Positions 50,885 through 59,213 of a stretch of 64,000 nt of DNA are shown here, piece by piece. The translations under genes were made by a program, and so were the position numbers. The notes beneath the pieces are model-generated. The model did no database searches. It was not told where the DNA came from and worked only from the letters and a program-made list of their open reading frames with translations. This DNA comes from Mycolicibacillus parakoreensis. Its GTDB lineage: Bacteria; Actinomycetota; Actinomycetes; Mycobacteriales; Mycobacteriaceae. Every line of letters begins with the position of its first letter. The stretch's first letter is position 1. The stretch is taken from positions 3,720,001-3,784,000 of the forward strand of contig NZ_CP092365.1 in NCBI RefSeq assembly GCF_022370835.2. The letters run 5' to 3'.

Positions 50885-52428
50885 TGGTTGCTACCCCCCA
50901 TCCCGTGCGGAGTGATAAACGGTGCCGGCAGTTGCGGGCCCGGCCCCGGCGGGGCGGGCGGAGCGTCGAGCGGCGGCGGCGGAGGCGCCGGCGGCGGGTA
51001 GGGCCCGGCCGCCGGCCCGACCGGTTCGGTGCGCGCCCCCGGCGGGGCCTCGGGCAGCGGCACCGGGGTGCCCGGCACGTTCGGCGGCGCCTCGCCGGGC
51101 AGCCCGGCGATCGGGATACCCGGGCCCGGCGGCGGCCCGCTGGGGTCCATCGGCAGGTTCACCACGTCGGGGGCGCCCGGGTAGCCGCCGGGCACCGGGC
51201 CGTAGGGGCCCTGGTCGAGCCCGGCGCACGGCAGCGGGTTGCCGGGCCGCGGCAGCGCATCGGCGGCCGGGGTGTAGGAGCACGGCGAGCCGGGCACCAC
51301 CGCCGGGCCCGGGTGATCGGGGGTGCCCTCCCGCAGTTCCGGCGCCGGCGGCGGGGCGCCGTTGGGGAAGCGGGTGCCGTTGGGGTCGGGCCACTGGAAT
51401 TCGGGCAGCCCCGCCCCGCGCCAGAAGTTCTCCGGGTCGATGCCGCGTTTTTTAAACGCCGCGTCGACGAACGGCTGCAGCACCTGGTAGGGCAGCAGGT
51501 TGACGATCATCACCTTGAAGTAGGGCCCGGAGGCGATCGCCTCGTTGAGCGCGCCGAGGAACTTCGCGGCGTTGACGAACGACTGCGCCAAATCGCCGCG
51601 GCGCTCGTTGAGCAGGTCGGTGAGCACGCGGAGCTGTTCGAGCAGGTGGTTGAAGTTGGGGTTGTCGTCGATGAAGCCCTGCACCTGCTGGGAGACGGCG
51701 GTGACGTTGACCAGCAGCGCGTCGATCGCCCGGCCCCGCTGGTTGAACGCGGCCAGCAGGGTCTGGGCGTTGACCAGCAGGTCGTTGATCTGCTCGCTGC
51801 GGTCGCCCAACACCTCGGCGACCTTGTTGGCCTGCGCCAGCAGGTGGGTGATCTGCTCGTCGCGTTTGCCGATGGTGTCGGAGAATTCGGCCACCCCGTC
51901 GAGCGCGGCGCTCAGGTGCGGGTGGGTCTCGTCGATGGTGTCGGCGAGCACCCGCAGCGACTGCTGGACCGCCGCGATGTCCCAGTCGGCGGCGTTTTTG
52001 GTGATGTCGGTGTAGGCGTCGTAGATCTGGTACGGGGTGGTGCTCTGCTCCAACGGCAGCGCCGCGCCGGGGCGCAGCTGGACGGCCCCGCGCGGCTCCA
52101 CCTCGAGCACCTTTCTGCCCAGGATGGTGTCGGTGCGGATCCGCAGCCGGCTCTCGGTGCCGATCGTGTTGCGGCCCACCGAGAACTCCACCACCACGTG
52201 GTCGCCGTCGATCTCGATGCCCTTCACCTTGCCGACGTCGAACCCGGCGATGCGCACCTTGTCGCCGGTGTTGATCCCGCCGGTGTCGGTGAACTGGCCG
52301 TAGTAGGTGGGCTGGGCCAGCAGCATCGGCACGCTGGTCATGCTCTGGCCGAACAGCACCACCAGCACGGTGACGATGATGCCGAGCAGGCCCAGCCGGG
52401 CCCGGTTGGGGGGTTCGAGTGTTCTCAT
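50881..52428 (-). CDS. mce1C: Mce1C
   Basis: A 515-residue Mce protein. ATG 52428 was chosen because it overlaps the mce1B stop (ATGA); GTG 52440 would add four residues. TM (LGLLGIIVTVLVVLFGQSM), MCE domain with FTDTGGINTGDKVRIAGFDVGKVKGIEI and TDTILGRKVLEVEP, helical region (QITHLLAQANKVAEVLGDRSEQINDLLVNAQTLL), then a Pro-rich tail of about 150 residues with two cysteines (GSPCSYTP, LPCAGLDQG). The length agrees with the M. tuberculosis protein. Confidence 0.95.
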   Translation of the reverse strand: MRTLEPPNRARLGLLGIIVTVLVVLFGQSMTSVPMLLAQPTYYGQFTDTGGINTGDKVRIAGFDVGKVKGIEIDGDHVVVEFSVGRNTIGTESRLRIRTDTILGRKVLEVEPRGAVQLRPGAALPLEQSTTPYQIYDAYTDITKNAADWDIAAVQQSLRVLADTIDETHPHLSAALDGVAEFSDTIGKRDEQITHLLAQANKVAEVLGDRSEQINDLLVNAQTLLAAFNQRGRAIDALLVNVTAVSQQVQGFIDDNPNFNHLLEQLRVLTDLLNERRGDLAQSFVNAAKFLGALNEAIASGPYFKVMIVNLLPYQVLQPFVDAAFKKRGIDPENFWRGAGLPEFQWPDPNGTRFPNGAPPPAPELREGTPDHPGPAVVPGSPCSYTPAADALPRPGNPLPCAGLDQGPYGPVPGGYPGAPDVVNLPMDPSGPPPGPGIPIAGLPGEAPPNVPGTPVPLPEAPPGARTEPVGPAAGPYPPPAPPPPPLDAPPAPPGPGPQLPAPFITPHGMGGSNQ

Positions 52429-53465
52429 CGCGGCGTGCACCTACCCGAGGGCTGCTGGGTGAGCCGGACCGTGCGCACCGGACCACCGGGCTGCAAGCCG
52501 TTGAGCTTCAGCGAGATGTCGCAGAGGTAGAAGTTGAAGAAGTCGCCGTAGATGCCGCCGGAGCGCCCGATCAGGTTGAGGTTCTCCGGGAACTCGCGCA
52601 TCTGTTTGTCCAACCGGTCGCGCTGCTCGACCAGCGGGTCGGTCACGGTGCCCAGATAGCCCAGGTCGGTCTGCAGGGCGGGCCGGTTGTCGGCCAACAG
52701 ACCGGCCAGCGTGCCGGCCGCGTCGCTGATGTTGGCGGTGCCCTCGGCCAGCGGGTCGGCCTGCTCCTTGAGCCCGGTGATCAGCACCTCGAAGTCGTTG
52801 ACGGTCTGGTCGAACTCCTTCTGGTGGCGCACGGTGGTGTCCAGCACGGTGTTGAGGTTGGTGATCACCTCGCCGATCGCGCGGTCCCGTTCGGCCAGGT
52901 GCGCGGTGAGCTGGGCGGTCTGGTCGAGGATGTCGTTGATCGTGCCGCCCTGGCCCTGGAACACGGTGACGATGGAGGTGGCGATGGTGTTCACCTTCTC
53001 CGGGTCCAGCGATTTGAGCAGCGGCTTGAACCCGCCGATCAGAGCATCGAGGTCCAGCGCGGGGGTGGTGCGCGAGGCCGGGATGAACCCGCCGGGCGGC
53101 AGGATCCGCTCGGCGCCCTCCCCGTCGCCGCGCTCGAGTTCGAGATAGCGGTTGCCGATCAGGTCCAGGTAGCGGATGCTGGCCGTGGTCGACTGGTACA
53201 GCGGCACCGACCGGTCGACGTCGAAGTCGACGACCGCGCGGTTGCCGCCGTCGACGAGCCGGATGTTCTTCACCTTGCCGATCTCGACGCCGGAGGCCCG
53301 CACGAACTGGCCGTTGCGCAGGCCGGAGACGTTGGCGAACTCCGCGGAGTAGCGCTGGGTGCGATCGAAGCGCACCTGCCCGAACACCACGATGATCATC
53401 GCGCTGAACACCAGCAGCACCACCGCGACGATGCCGAGTTTGACCGCAGTACCAGTGATTCTCAT
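52425..53465 (-). CDS. mce1B: Mce1B
   Basis: A 346-residue Mce protein; ATG 53465 overlaps the mce1A stop (ATGA). TM (AVKLGIVAVVLLVFSAMIIVVFG), MCE domain with FANVSGLRNGQFVRASGVEIGKVKNIRL and ASIRYLDLIGNRYLELERG. A helical region follows (LTAHLAERDRAIGEVITNLNTVLDTTVRHQKEF), and the short end contains FFNFYLCDISLKLNGLQPGGPVRTV and a second cysteine in SGRCTPR. The pair of cysteines also occurs in the other MceB of this window. Confidence 0.95.
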   Translation of the reverse strand: MRITGTAVKLGIVAVVLLVFSAMIIVVFGQVRFDRTQRYSAEFANVSGLRNGQFVRASGVEIGKVKNIRLVDGGNRAVVDFDVDRSVPLYQSTTASIRYLDLIGNRYLELERGDGEGAERILPPGGFIPASRTTPALDLDALIGGFKPLLKSLDPEKVNTIATSIVTVFQGQGGTINDILDQTAQLTAHLAERDRAIGEVITNLNTVLDTTVRHQKEFDQTVNDFEVLITGLKEQADPLAEGTANISDAAGTLAGLLADNRPALQTDLGYLGTVTDPLVEQRDRLDKQMREFPENLNLIGRSGGIYGDFFNFYLCDISLKLNGLQPGGPVRTVRLTQQPSGRCTPR

Positions 53466-54706
53466 GGGTTGATCGTGTTCTCCCCGTACTGGCGGCCCCA
53501 CACGTACTCGGTGAACATCGGCTGGCCGAGCTCAAAGTGGTTGTAGGGGGCGATGCTGGCCCCGGAGTCGACCACCAGGGTCGGCGCCGGCCAGAGATCC
53601 TTGGTGATCGGCTGCCAGCAGCCCGGCGCCCCGCCCGGCCCGCCGCGGGCGTTGAGCCGCGGCAGGTTGTCCGGGTAGATGTAGGGGTTGGGCGCCCCGA
53701 TGATCGTGGTGGAGGTCCGCAGCGAGTAGCCGTTGTGCCCGCCGAAGGTGGCGTTCACCTTGGGCGCGACATCGTGGAAGTTGCGCAGCATGCAGAAGAA
53801 CTCCGGGCTGTAGGTGTCCAGCAGCCGGGCGGTGACCCCCAGGTCCTCCACACCGCGCACCAGGTACGGCCCGCCCCGGGTGACGATGTCCTCGCCGGTG
53901 TTGCCGAACCCGACCGCCGACAGCAGCGCGGCGTCGACGTCGCTCTCGTGTTCGCGCAGGGTCGCCACCGTCGTCAGCGCGTTGCTCAACCCGTCCCACA
54001 GGTCCGGGGAGGCGTCGGCGTAGACGTCGGCGGTGGCCGCCAGCGCCTGCAGGTCGTGGCGGAACTGCGGCATCCGCGGGTTGACGTCGTCGAAGATGTC
54101 GTTGGCGTTGACCAGCGCGGCCCCGAACTTGTCGCCGAGACCGGTGAGGGCCTCGGCGGCCGCGCTCAGCGTCAGGTTCAGTTTCACCGGGTCGATCTGT
54201 TCGGAGAGGTCCATGATCGTCTCGAACACCGTGTTGATCTCGGTGGTCACCGACCGCGCGTCGATGATGTGCTGGGCGGTGATCCGCTCCGGGCTGGGGG
54301 CCTGGGAGGTCGGCGCCGTCAACGACACGTACTTGTTGCCGAACACCGTGGTGGCCAGGATGTCGGCCTCGACGTTCGCCGGGATCACCGAGAGATACTT
54401 CGGCCGCACGTCGAGCACGAACCGGGCCGCCGGCTCCCCGTCCTGCTGCACCTCGGAGATGCTGGCCACCTCGCCGATGCGCACCCCGTTGTAGGTGACC
54501 GGCGCGCCGGGGTCCATCACCAGCCCGGCGCGCGCGGAGAGCATGGTCAGCGAGGTGGTGGGGGTGAACCCGCCGCGGAACTGCACATAGACCAGGCCGG
54601 TGATCACCGCGATCACCGCCACAAAGACCACCGCGGCCACCTTGTAGGGCGGAACCCGGGGTTCGTTGAGCGGTTTGAGCGCCTTCGACGCGACGGGACG
54701 GTTCAT
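53462..54706 (-). CDS. mce1A: Mce1A
   Basis: A 414-residue Mce protein from ATG 54706. N-terminal TM (VAAVVFVAVIAVITGLVYVQF), MCE domain with LSARAGLVMDPGAPVTYNGVRIGEVASI and VEADILATTVFGNKYVSLTAP. Helical region (TTEINTVFETIMDLSEQIDPVKLNLTLSAAAEALTG), then CMLRNFHDVAPKV and GCWQPITKDLWPAPTLVVDSG. No long Pro-rich tail. M. tuberculosis Mce1A, the founding 'mammalian cell entry' protein, is about 40 residues longer at the C-terminus. The cell-entry label is historical; the operon imports fatty or mycolic acids. Confidence 0.95.
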   Translation of the reverse strand: MNRPVASKALKPLNEPRVPPYKVAAVVFVAVIAVITGLVYVQFRGGFTPTTSLTMLSARAGLVMDPGAPVTYNGVRIGEVASISEVQQDGEPAARFVLDVRPKYLSVIPANVEADILATTVFGNKYVSLTAPTSQAPSPERITAQHIIDARSVTTEINTVFETIMDLSEQIDPVKLNLTLSAAAEALTGLGDKFGAALVNANDIFDDVNPRMPQFRHDLQALAATADVYADASPDLWDGLSNALTTVATLREHESDVDAALLSAVGFGNTGEDIVTRGGPYLVRGVEDLGVTARLLDTYSPEFFCMLRNFHDVAPKVNATFGGHNGYSLRTSTTIIGAPNPYIYPDNLPRLNARGGPGGAPGCWQPITKDLWPAPTLVVDSGASIAPYNHFELGQPMFTEYVWGRQYGENTINP

Positions 54707-54710
54707 GGCG

Positions 54711-55580
54711 CTACATCGTCAGGTTGAAGTTGGGGTTGGTGCCGTAGAGCGCCAACGCGAACAACAGGACCACCACCTGCACCGACACCAGCGAGAAGCG
54801 CATCGACCGGCCGACGGCCTCGCCGACCCCGACCGGGCCGCCGTGGGCGGTGTAGCCGTAGTAGCAGTGGGTGAGCATCACCACCGCCGCGACGATGATG
54901 ATCTGGGCGAACGACCAGAACACGTCCTCGGGGCGCAGGAAGGTGCGGAAATAGTGGTCGTAGGTCCCCGAGGTCTGCCCGTACATGACGGTGGTGACCA
55001 GTTGCGGGGAGACGAACGACATCAGCATCGCCGCGGTGTACAGCGGCACGATCACCACCAGCCCGGCGATGACCCGGGTGGAGGTCAGATAGGCGATCGA
55101 CTTGATGCCCATCACCTCCAGCGCGTCGATCTCCTCGCTGATGCGCATCGCGCCGAGCTCGGCGGTGGCGCCGGCGCCGACGGTGGCGGCCAGCGCGATC
55201 CCGGTGACCACCGGCGCGGCCAGGCGCACGTTGATCAGCGCGGCGAAAAACCCGGTGAACACGTCGATGCCGATGTAGCCCAGCGAGGCGAAGCCCTGAA
55301 TGGCGACCAGCGAGCTGCCGGCCAGGGTGACGAACGCGACGATCGCCACGGTGCCGCCGACGACGGCCATCGCCCCGGCGCCCATCCCGATCTCGGCGAT
55401 CAGGCGCAGCGTCTCGCGCCGGTAGCGGCGCAGCGCCCAGCCGATCTGCCCGACGCTGACCACCATGAACCAGGCCAGCGCGCCGATGCGGTCCACGCCG
55501 CGCCCGACCGCGCCGGGATATCGGCGCAGGTTCGCGGCGGCCCGGGGGAACCGGGTGCGCAGCACGGCGACGGTACTCAT
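54711..55580 (-). CDS. yrbE1B: YrbE1B permease of Mce1
   Basis: A 289-residue MlaE-type permease, the same length as its M. tuberculosis counterpart. ATG 55580 lies four bases after the yrbE1A stop and gives MSTVAVLRTRFPRAAANL. Signature loops LGAMRISEEIDALEVMGIKSIAYLTSTR and CYYGYTAHGGPVGVGEAVGRSMR are intact. Five or more TM helices. With YrbE1A it forms the inner-membrane channel beneath the Mce1A-F tube. Confidence 0.95.
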   Translation of the reverse strand: MSTVAVLRTRFPRAAANLRRYPGAVGRGVDRIGALAWFMVVSVGQIGWALRRYRRETLRLIAEIGMGAGAMAVVGGTVAIVAFVTLAGSSLVAIQGFASLGYIGIDVFTGFFAALINVRLAAPVVTGIALAATVGAGATAELGAMRISEEIDALEVMGIKSIAYLTSTRVIAGLVVIVPLYTAAMLMSFVSPQLVTTVMYGQTSGTYDHYFRTFLRPEDVFWSFAQIIIVAAVVMLTHCYYGYTAHGGPVGVGEAVGRSMRFSLVSVQVVVLLFALALYGTNPNFNLTM

Positions 55581-55584
55581 TCGT

Positions 55585-56394
55585 CTAGGTCCCCGTTCCG
55601 AACCGCACACCGATGGTCGTCAACACCACGTTGACCGCGTAGAGGGCGATCACGCACAGCACCACCGTCTCGTTGACCGCGGTGCCCAGGCCCTTGGACC
55701 CGCCGCGCACCGTCAACCCGCGGTAGCAGCCGACCAGGCCGGCGATGAGCCCGAAGATCGCCGCCTTGACGGTGGCGATGACCACCTCGGGCAACCCGGT
55801 GATCAGGGTCAGCGACGCCAGATAGCCGCCGCCGGAGACGTTTTGCATGTAGACGCCGAAGATGAACCCGCCGACCAGGCCGACGACGATCACCAGCCCG
55901 TTGAGCAGGGTGGCGACGAAGGTCGCGGCGATGACCCGGGGCACCACCAGCCGGTGGATCGGGTCGATCCCGAGGACCTCCATCGCGTCGATCTCCTCGC
56001 GGATGGTGCGCGCCCCCAGGTCGGCGCAGATCGCGGTGGAGGCGGCCCCGGCGACCACCAGCACCGTGGTCAGCGGCCCCAGCTGGGTGACCGCGCCGAT
56101 CGCGGCACCGGCCCCGGAGATGTCGGAGGCGCCCACCTGGCCGAGCAGGATGTTCAGCGTGAAGATCAGCAGCACGGTCAGCGGGATCGACACCGCGATC
56201 GTCGGCAGGATCGCCACCCGCATGACGAACCAGCACATCAGGATCAGCTCGCGCCACTGGAACGGCGGCACGAACAGCGCCTTGCCGGTGAGCACGCACA
56301 TCCGGAAGAACCCGCCGACGAGGGTCAGCGGGGCGTCGAGCCGGTCGCGCACCGCGCTGAGCACCCCGGGGCGGGCATCGACGGTGGCGGTCAT
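55585..56394 (-). CDS. yrbE1A: YrbE1A permease of Mce1
   Basis: A 269-residue permease. Core motifs: FQWRELILMCWFVMRVAILPTIAVSIPLT, ISGAGAAIGAVTQLGPLTTVLVVAGAAST, LGARTIREEIDAMEVLGIDPIHRLVVPR and GCYRGLTVRGGSKGLGTAVNETV. The ATG at 56394 has no good ribosome site of its own. It overlaps the stop of a short upstream frame (56391-56447) that does have one, so initiation is probably coupled. The gene is 165 bp downstream of fadD5. Confidence 0.94.
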   Translation of the reverse strand: MTATVDARPGVLSAVRDRLDAPLTLVGGFFRMCVLTGKALFVPPFQWRELILMCWFVMRVAILPTIAVSIPLTVLLIFTLNILLGQVGASDISGAGAAIGAVTQLGPLTTVLVVAGAASTAICADLGARTIREEIDAMEVLGIDPIHRLVVPRVIAATFVATLLNGLVIVVGLVGGFIFGVYMQNVSGGGYLASLTLITGLPEVVIATVKAAIFGLIAGLVGCYRGLTVRGGSKGLGTAVNETVVLCVIALYAVNVVLTTIGVRFGTGT

Positions 56395-56447
56395 GAGCCG
56401 ACCCCGGCGCCACCGCGGGGGTTGTCGGGTCGGAGTGCGTCTGTCAC
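56391..56447 (-). CDS. Putative 18-residue leader peptide coupled to yrbE1A
   Basis: A frame of 18 codons plus stop begins at GTG 56447, four bases after a strong AAGGAGG (minus strand, 56458-56452). It encodes VTDALRPDNPRGGAGVGS and its TGA overlaps the yrbE1A ATG (ATGA). yrbE1A itself lacks a ribosome site, so ribosomes may reach it by termination-reinitiation. The peptide has no recognisable similarity and no run of a single regulated amino acid, so it is not an obvious attenuator. It might be a genuine small gene or just a device for coupling. Confidence 0.5.
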   Translation of the reverse strand: MTDALRPDNPRGGAGVGS

Positions 56448-56559
56448 GGCGCCTCCTTCCCTCGCGATGTGCCCGCAGACCCCATACTCGCCGGTAGTAA
56501 CCGAGCTCACAGGACTGTACCCGATCGGGTTCACGCCGAACATTGGATCGGTGCGATTC

Positions 56560-58179
56560 TCACGGCCCGCTGGGGGTTTGCTGCCCGGCACCGCCGTAGC
56601 GCGCCCGCAGCTCGGTCTTGAGCACCTTGCCCGACGGGTTGCGCGGCAGCGTGTCGACGATCTCGAGCGCCTTGGGATGCTTGTAGCGGGCCAGCCGCTC
56701 ACCGAGGAACCCCTGCAGATCGGCGAGCCCGATCTGCTTGCCCACCGCGGCCACCGCGACCGGGATCTCGCCCCACTTGTCGTGGGCGCGCCCGATCACG
56801 GCGACCTCGACGACGTCGGGGTGGGCGGCCACGGCGTTCTCCACCTCCGCGCAGTAGATGTTCTCCCCGCCGGAGATGATCATGTCCTTTTTGCGGTCCA
56901 CCACCCACACGTAGCCCTCGGCGTCCATGCGGACCAGGTCCCCGGAGTGGAACCAGCCGCCGGCGAACGCCTCGGCGGTGGCCTGCGGGTTGTTCCAGTA
57001 GCCGCTCATCAGGGTGGGGGCCCGGTAGACGATCTCGCCGACCTGCCCGACGGGGACGTCGTTCATGGCGTCGTCGACGACCCGGGCGGCCACCGTGGGG
57101 ATCACCCGGCCCACCGAGCCGAGCTTGGTCAGCGCCTCCTCGCCCAGCAGCATGCAGGTCACCGGCGACATCTCGGTCTGGCCGAACGCGGCCAGGATCG
57201 CGGTGCCGGGGAACGTCTCGGCCATCTGGCGCAGCAGCGTGTCGGAGGCCGGGGCCGCGCCCCACGACATGGTCCGCAGCCGCACGTCGCGCGGGTTGGC
57301 CTGCTGTTCGGCGCAGACCGCCTGCCACTGGGCGGGCACCAGGAAGATGCCGGTGACCCGTTCGGCGGCGAGCACGTCGAGCAGCGCCCCGGCGTCGAAC
57401 GCCCCGAGCGGGTGGATCACCGTCGGGGTGCCCAGCAGCATGCCGGGCAGCAGGTTGCCCACCCCGGCGATGTGGAAGAACGGCACCCCGATGAACCCGA
57501 CGTCGCCCACGCCGGTGCCGGCGGTGTAGATCGCGGTCATCGTCTGACCGGTGAGGTTGGTGTGGGTCAGCACCGCCCCCTTGGGATGCCCGGTGGTGCC
57601 CGAGGTGTACATGATCAGCGCCGGGGCGTCGGCGGGGATGTCGACACCCGGGTGCGACTCGCCGGGCTCGGCGATCAGCTGCTCATAGCCGAGCAGCCCG
57701 TCGGCGTCGGCCGCGCCGGCCACCACGATCGTGTCGAGCACCGGGGCGATCTCGCGGGTGGCGGTGGCCGCCGGCGCCAACGCCGGCTCGGTGATCAGCA
57801 CCCGCGCCGTGCAGTCCTCGACCAGAAACGCCAGCTCCGGGGGGGCCAGCCGGAAGTTCACCGGCACCGCGATCGCCCCGAGCATGTTCGCGGCGAGCAC
57901 CGCCTCGACGAACTCGGGGCGGTTGAGCATCAACACCATCACCCGGTCGCCGTAGCCCACGCCGCGCCGGTGCAGCGCCGAGGCCAAGGCGGTGACCCGG
58001 GCGTGCAACCGCGCCCAGGTGATCGTCTCGCCCACATACCGCAGCGCCGGGGCGTCGGGCTGCATCAGCGCGTGGCGCGCCAGCTGGGTGATCCAGTGCT
58101 GGCGGCGCGACAGGTAGGGCTGCTCGTCGAGGGTCGGCGGCACCCCCGGAGCCGGGGTGGCGGACTGCGGTGCGGTCAA
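56560..58179 (-). CDS. fadD5: FadD5, long-chain fatty acyl-CoA ligase
   Basis: A 539-residue ANL-superfamily adenylating enzyme that activates fatty acids to acyl-CoA; first gene of the mce1 operon in M. tuberculosis, where it is thought to capture imported fatty acids. Motifs: YTSGTTGHPKGAV (phosphate loop), FGQTEMSP, WFHSGDLVRMDAEGYVWVVDRKKDMIISGGENIY, and the catalytic lysine in NPSGKVLKTEL. The start is uncertain: TTG 58179 with AAGGG upstream, or a GTG near 58143. No mce1R gene precedes it; the next gene upstream is only 59 bp away on the same strand. Confidence 0.94.
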   Translation of the reverse strand: MTAPQSATPAPGVPPTLDEQPYLSRRQHWITQLARHALMQPDAPALRYVGETITWARLHARVTALASALHRRGVGYGDRVMVLMLNRPEFVEAVLAANMLGAIAVPVNFRLAPPELAFLVEDCTARVLITEPALAPAATATREIAPVLDTIVVAGAADADGLLGYEQLIAEPGESHPGVDIPADAPALIMYTSGTTGHPKGAVLTHTNLTGQTMTAIYTAGTGVGDVGFIGVPFFHIAGVGNLLPGMLLGTPTVIHPLGAFDAGALLDVLAAERVTGIFLVPAQWQAVCAEQQANPRDVRLRTMSWGAAPASDTLLRQMAETFPGTAILAAFGQTEMSPVTCMLLGEEALTKLGSVGRVIPTVAARVVDDAMNDVPVGQVGEIVYRAPTLMSGYWNNPQATAEAFAGGWFHSGDLVRMDAEGYVWVVDRKKDMIISGGENIYCAEVENAVAAHPDVVEVAVIGRAHDKWGEIPVAVAAVGKQIGLADLQGFLGERLARYKHPKALEIVDTLPRNPSGKVLKTELRARYGGAGQQTPSGP

Positions 58180-58238
58180 CGGGGCGTCCCTTCTACGGCG
58201 GTGCGGGGGCGGTGCGGGGCGGGCCGGCGCGGCGCCGC

Positions 58239-58676
58239 TCAGGGGGCCAGCTGCTCGGCGCGTCTCTTCAGGGCGTCGGCCAGATGGCCCAGGGCGGTGT
58301 CGACCAGCTTTTTGACCATCGGTTTGGGCACACTCATCTCGGTTTCGACGTCCATGTCGACGGTGAGCAGCGCCGTGGCGCCCATCTCCACCACCGAGAA
58401 CAGCTGCTCCTGTTTGCTGAACAGCTCACCCTGCTGCATGACGGTCTGGATCTGGTTGGGTGCGGGGTAATACACCGCCTGGATGTAGGTGCCCTCGAAC
58501 CCGGAGACCGCGGCGTCCAGCCGCAGCTGGCTGGGCCGGCCGTCGTCGTAGCGGGCCAGCACCCACAGCCCTTTGACCTCGTCGTTCCACTGCGGATACG
58601 CCTCGAAGTCGGCGACGATCGCCATGATCGCGGCGGCGTCGGCGGCGACCTCCACGGTCTTGCTCACGATCGGCAT
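58239..58676 (-). CDS. SRPBCC/START-like protein (TB18.5, Rv0164-like)
   Basis: A 145-residue lipid-binding-fold protein (polyketide cyclase/SRPBCC superfamily). ATG 58676 chosen; ATG 58688 would add four residues. VEVAADAAAIMAIVADFEAYPQWNDEVKG is the characteristic N-terminus, followed by beta-strands around QLRLDAAVSGFEGTYIQAV and TALLTVDMDVETEM, and a C-terminal helix (MVKKLVDTALGHLADALKRRAEQL). It probably carries a hydrophobic ligand. It lies directly upstream of fadD5 on the same strand. Confidence 0.9.
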   Translation of the reverse strand: MPIVSKTVEVAADAAAIMAIVADFEAYPQWNDEVKGLWVLARYDDGRPSQLRLDAAVSGFEGTYIQAVYYPAPNQIQTVMQQGELFSKQEQLFSVVEMGATALLTVDMDVETEMSVPKPMVKKLVDTALGHLADALKRRAEQLAP

Positions 58677-58719
58677 GCGGGAGAGCATAGCGACGCCGGC
58701 GCGCGGTGCGTTAGCGCGG

Positions 58720-59199
58720 TCACACCTCGGCGGTTCCCAGCAACTCCCGCAGCGGTCCGGGGATGGCGACCGGGCGTCGGCTGGCCCGGTCGATGTAGAC
58801 GTGCACCCAGTGCCCCAGCGCGGTGATCGGCGCCGCCGCCGGGTCGTCGTCGGCGGCGGTGAACACCCCCAGCCGGTAGGTGACGCTGGAGCGGCCCAGC
58901 CGGGTCACCGCCAGCCCGACGACCAGCTGCTGGGGGAACGCCAGGTCGGCCAGGTAGCGACAGCCCGATTCGGCGACGACGCCGAGCACCGGGGCGGCGA
59001 GCGGATCCCAGTCCAGCGCGGTGCCGATCCAGCCGTTGATCGCGGTGTCGAACAGCTGGTAGTACACGGCGTTGTTGAGGTGGCCGAACATGTCGTTGTC
59101 GGCCCAGCGGGTGCCGACCGGGACGTGCACCGGAAAGTCCCCACCGGTGAGGGCCTCGGGGGCGGCCGGCACCGCGGGCGCCGCACGGCTGTCGGGCAT
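58720..59199 (-). CDS. Hotdog-fold acyl-CoA thioesterase (Rv0163-like)
   Basis: A 159-residue 4-hydroxybenzoyl-CoA/YbgC-type thioesterase. The active-site loop TRWADNDMFGHLNNAVYYQLFDTAINGWI holds the family's catalytic Asp and helix; strands SGCRYLADLAFPQQLVVGLAVTRLGRSSVTYRLGVF and HWVHVYIDRASRRPVAIP follow. It hydrolyses acyl-CoA of unknown chain length. Its ATG at 59199 is 14 bases from the divergent alcohol dehydrogenase ATG. With the TB18.5-like gene and fadD5 it forms a same-strand acyl-lipid group. Confidence 0.91.
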   Translation of the reverse strand: MPDSRAAPAVPAAPEALTGGDFPVHVPVGTRWADNDMFGHLNNAVYYQLFDTAINGWIGTALDWDPLAAPVLGVVAESGCRYLADLAFPQQLVVGLAVTRLGRSSVTYRLGVFTAADDDPAAAPITALGHWVHVYIDRASRRPVAIPGPLRELLGTAEV

Positions 59200-59213
59200 G
59201 GTTGTATTCCACC

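Noticed and set aside
31280..58179. The two mce operons as a recent inverted duplication
   Set aside because: YrbE and Mce proteins at equivalent positions differ strongly in sequence, tails and length, and the flanking genes differ.
55465..58470. A 1001-codon open frame on the plus strand across the mce1/fadD5 region
   Set aside because: It is antisense to yrbE1A and fadD5, has a His/Arg/Gln-rich composition typical of high-GC shadow frames, and shows no domain; fadD5 and yrbE1A on the other strand carry full family motifs.
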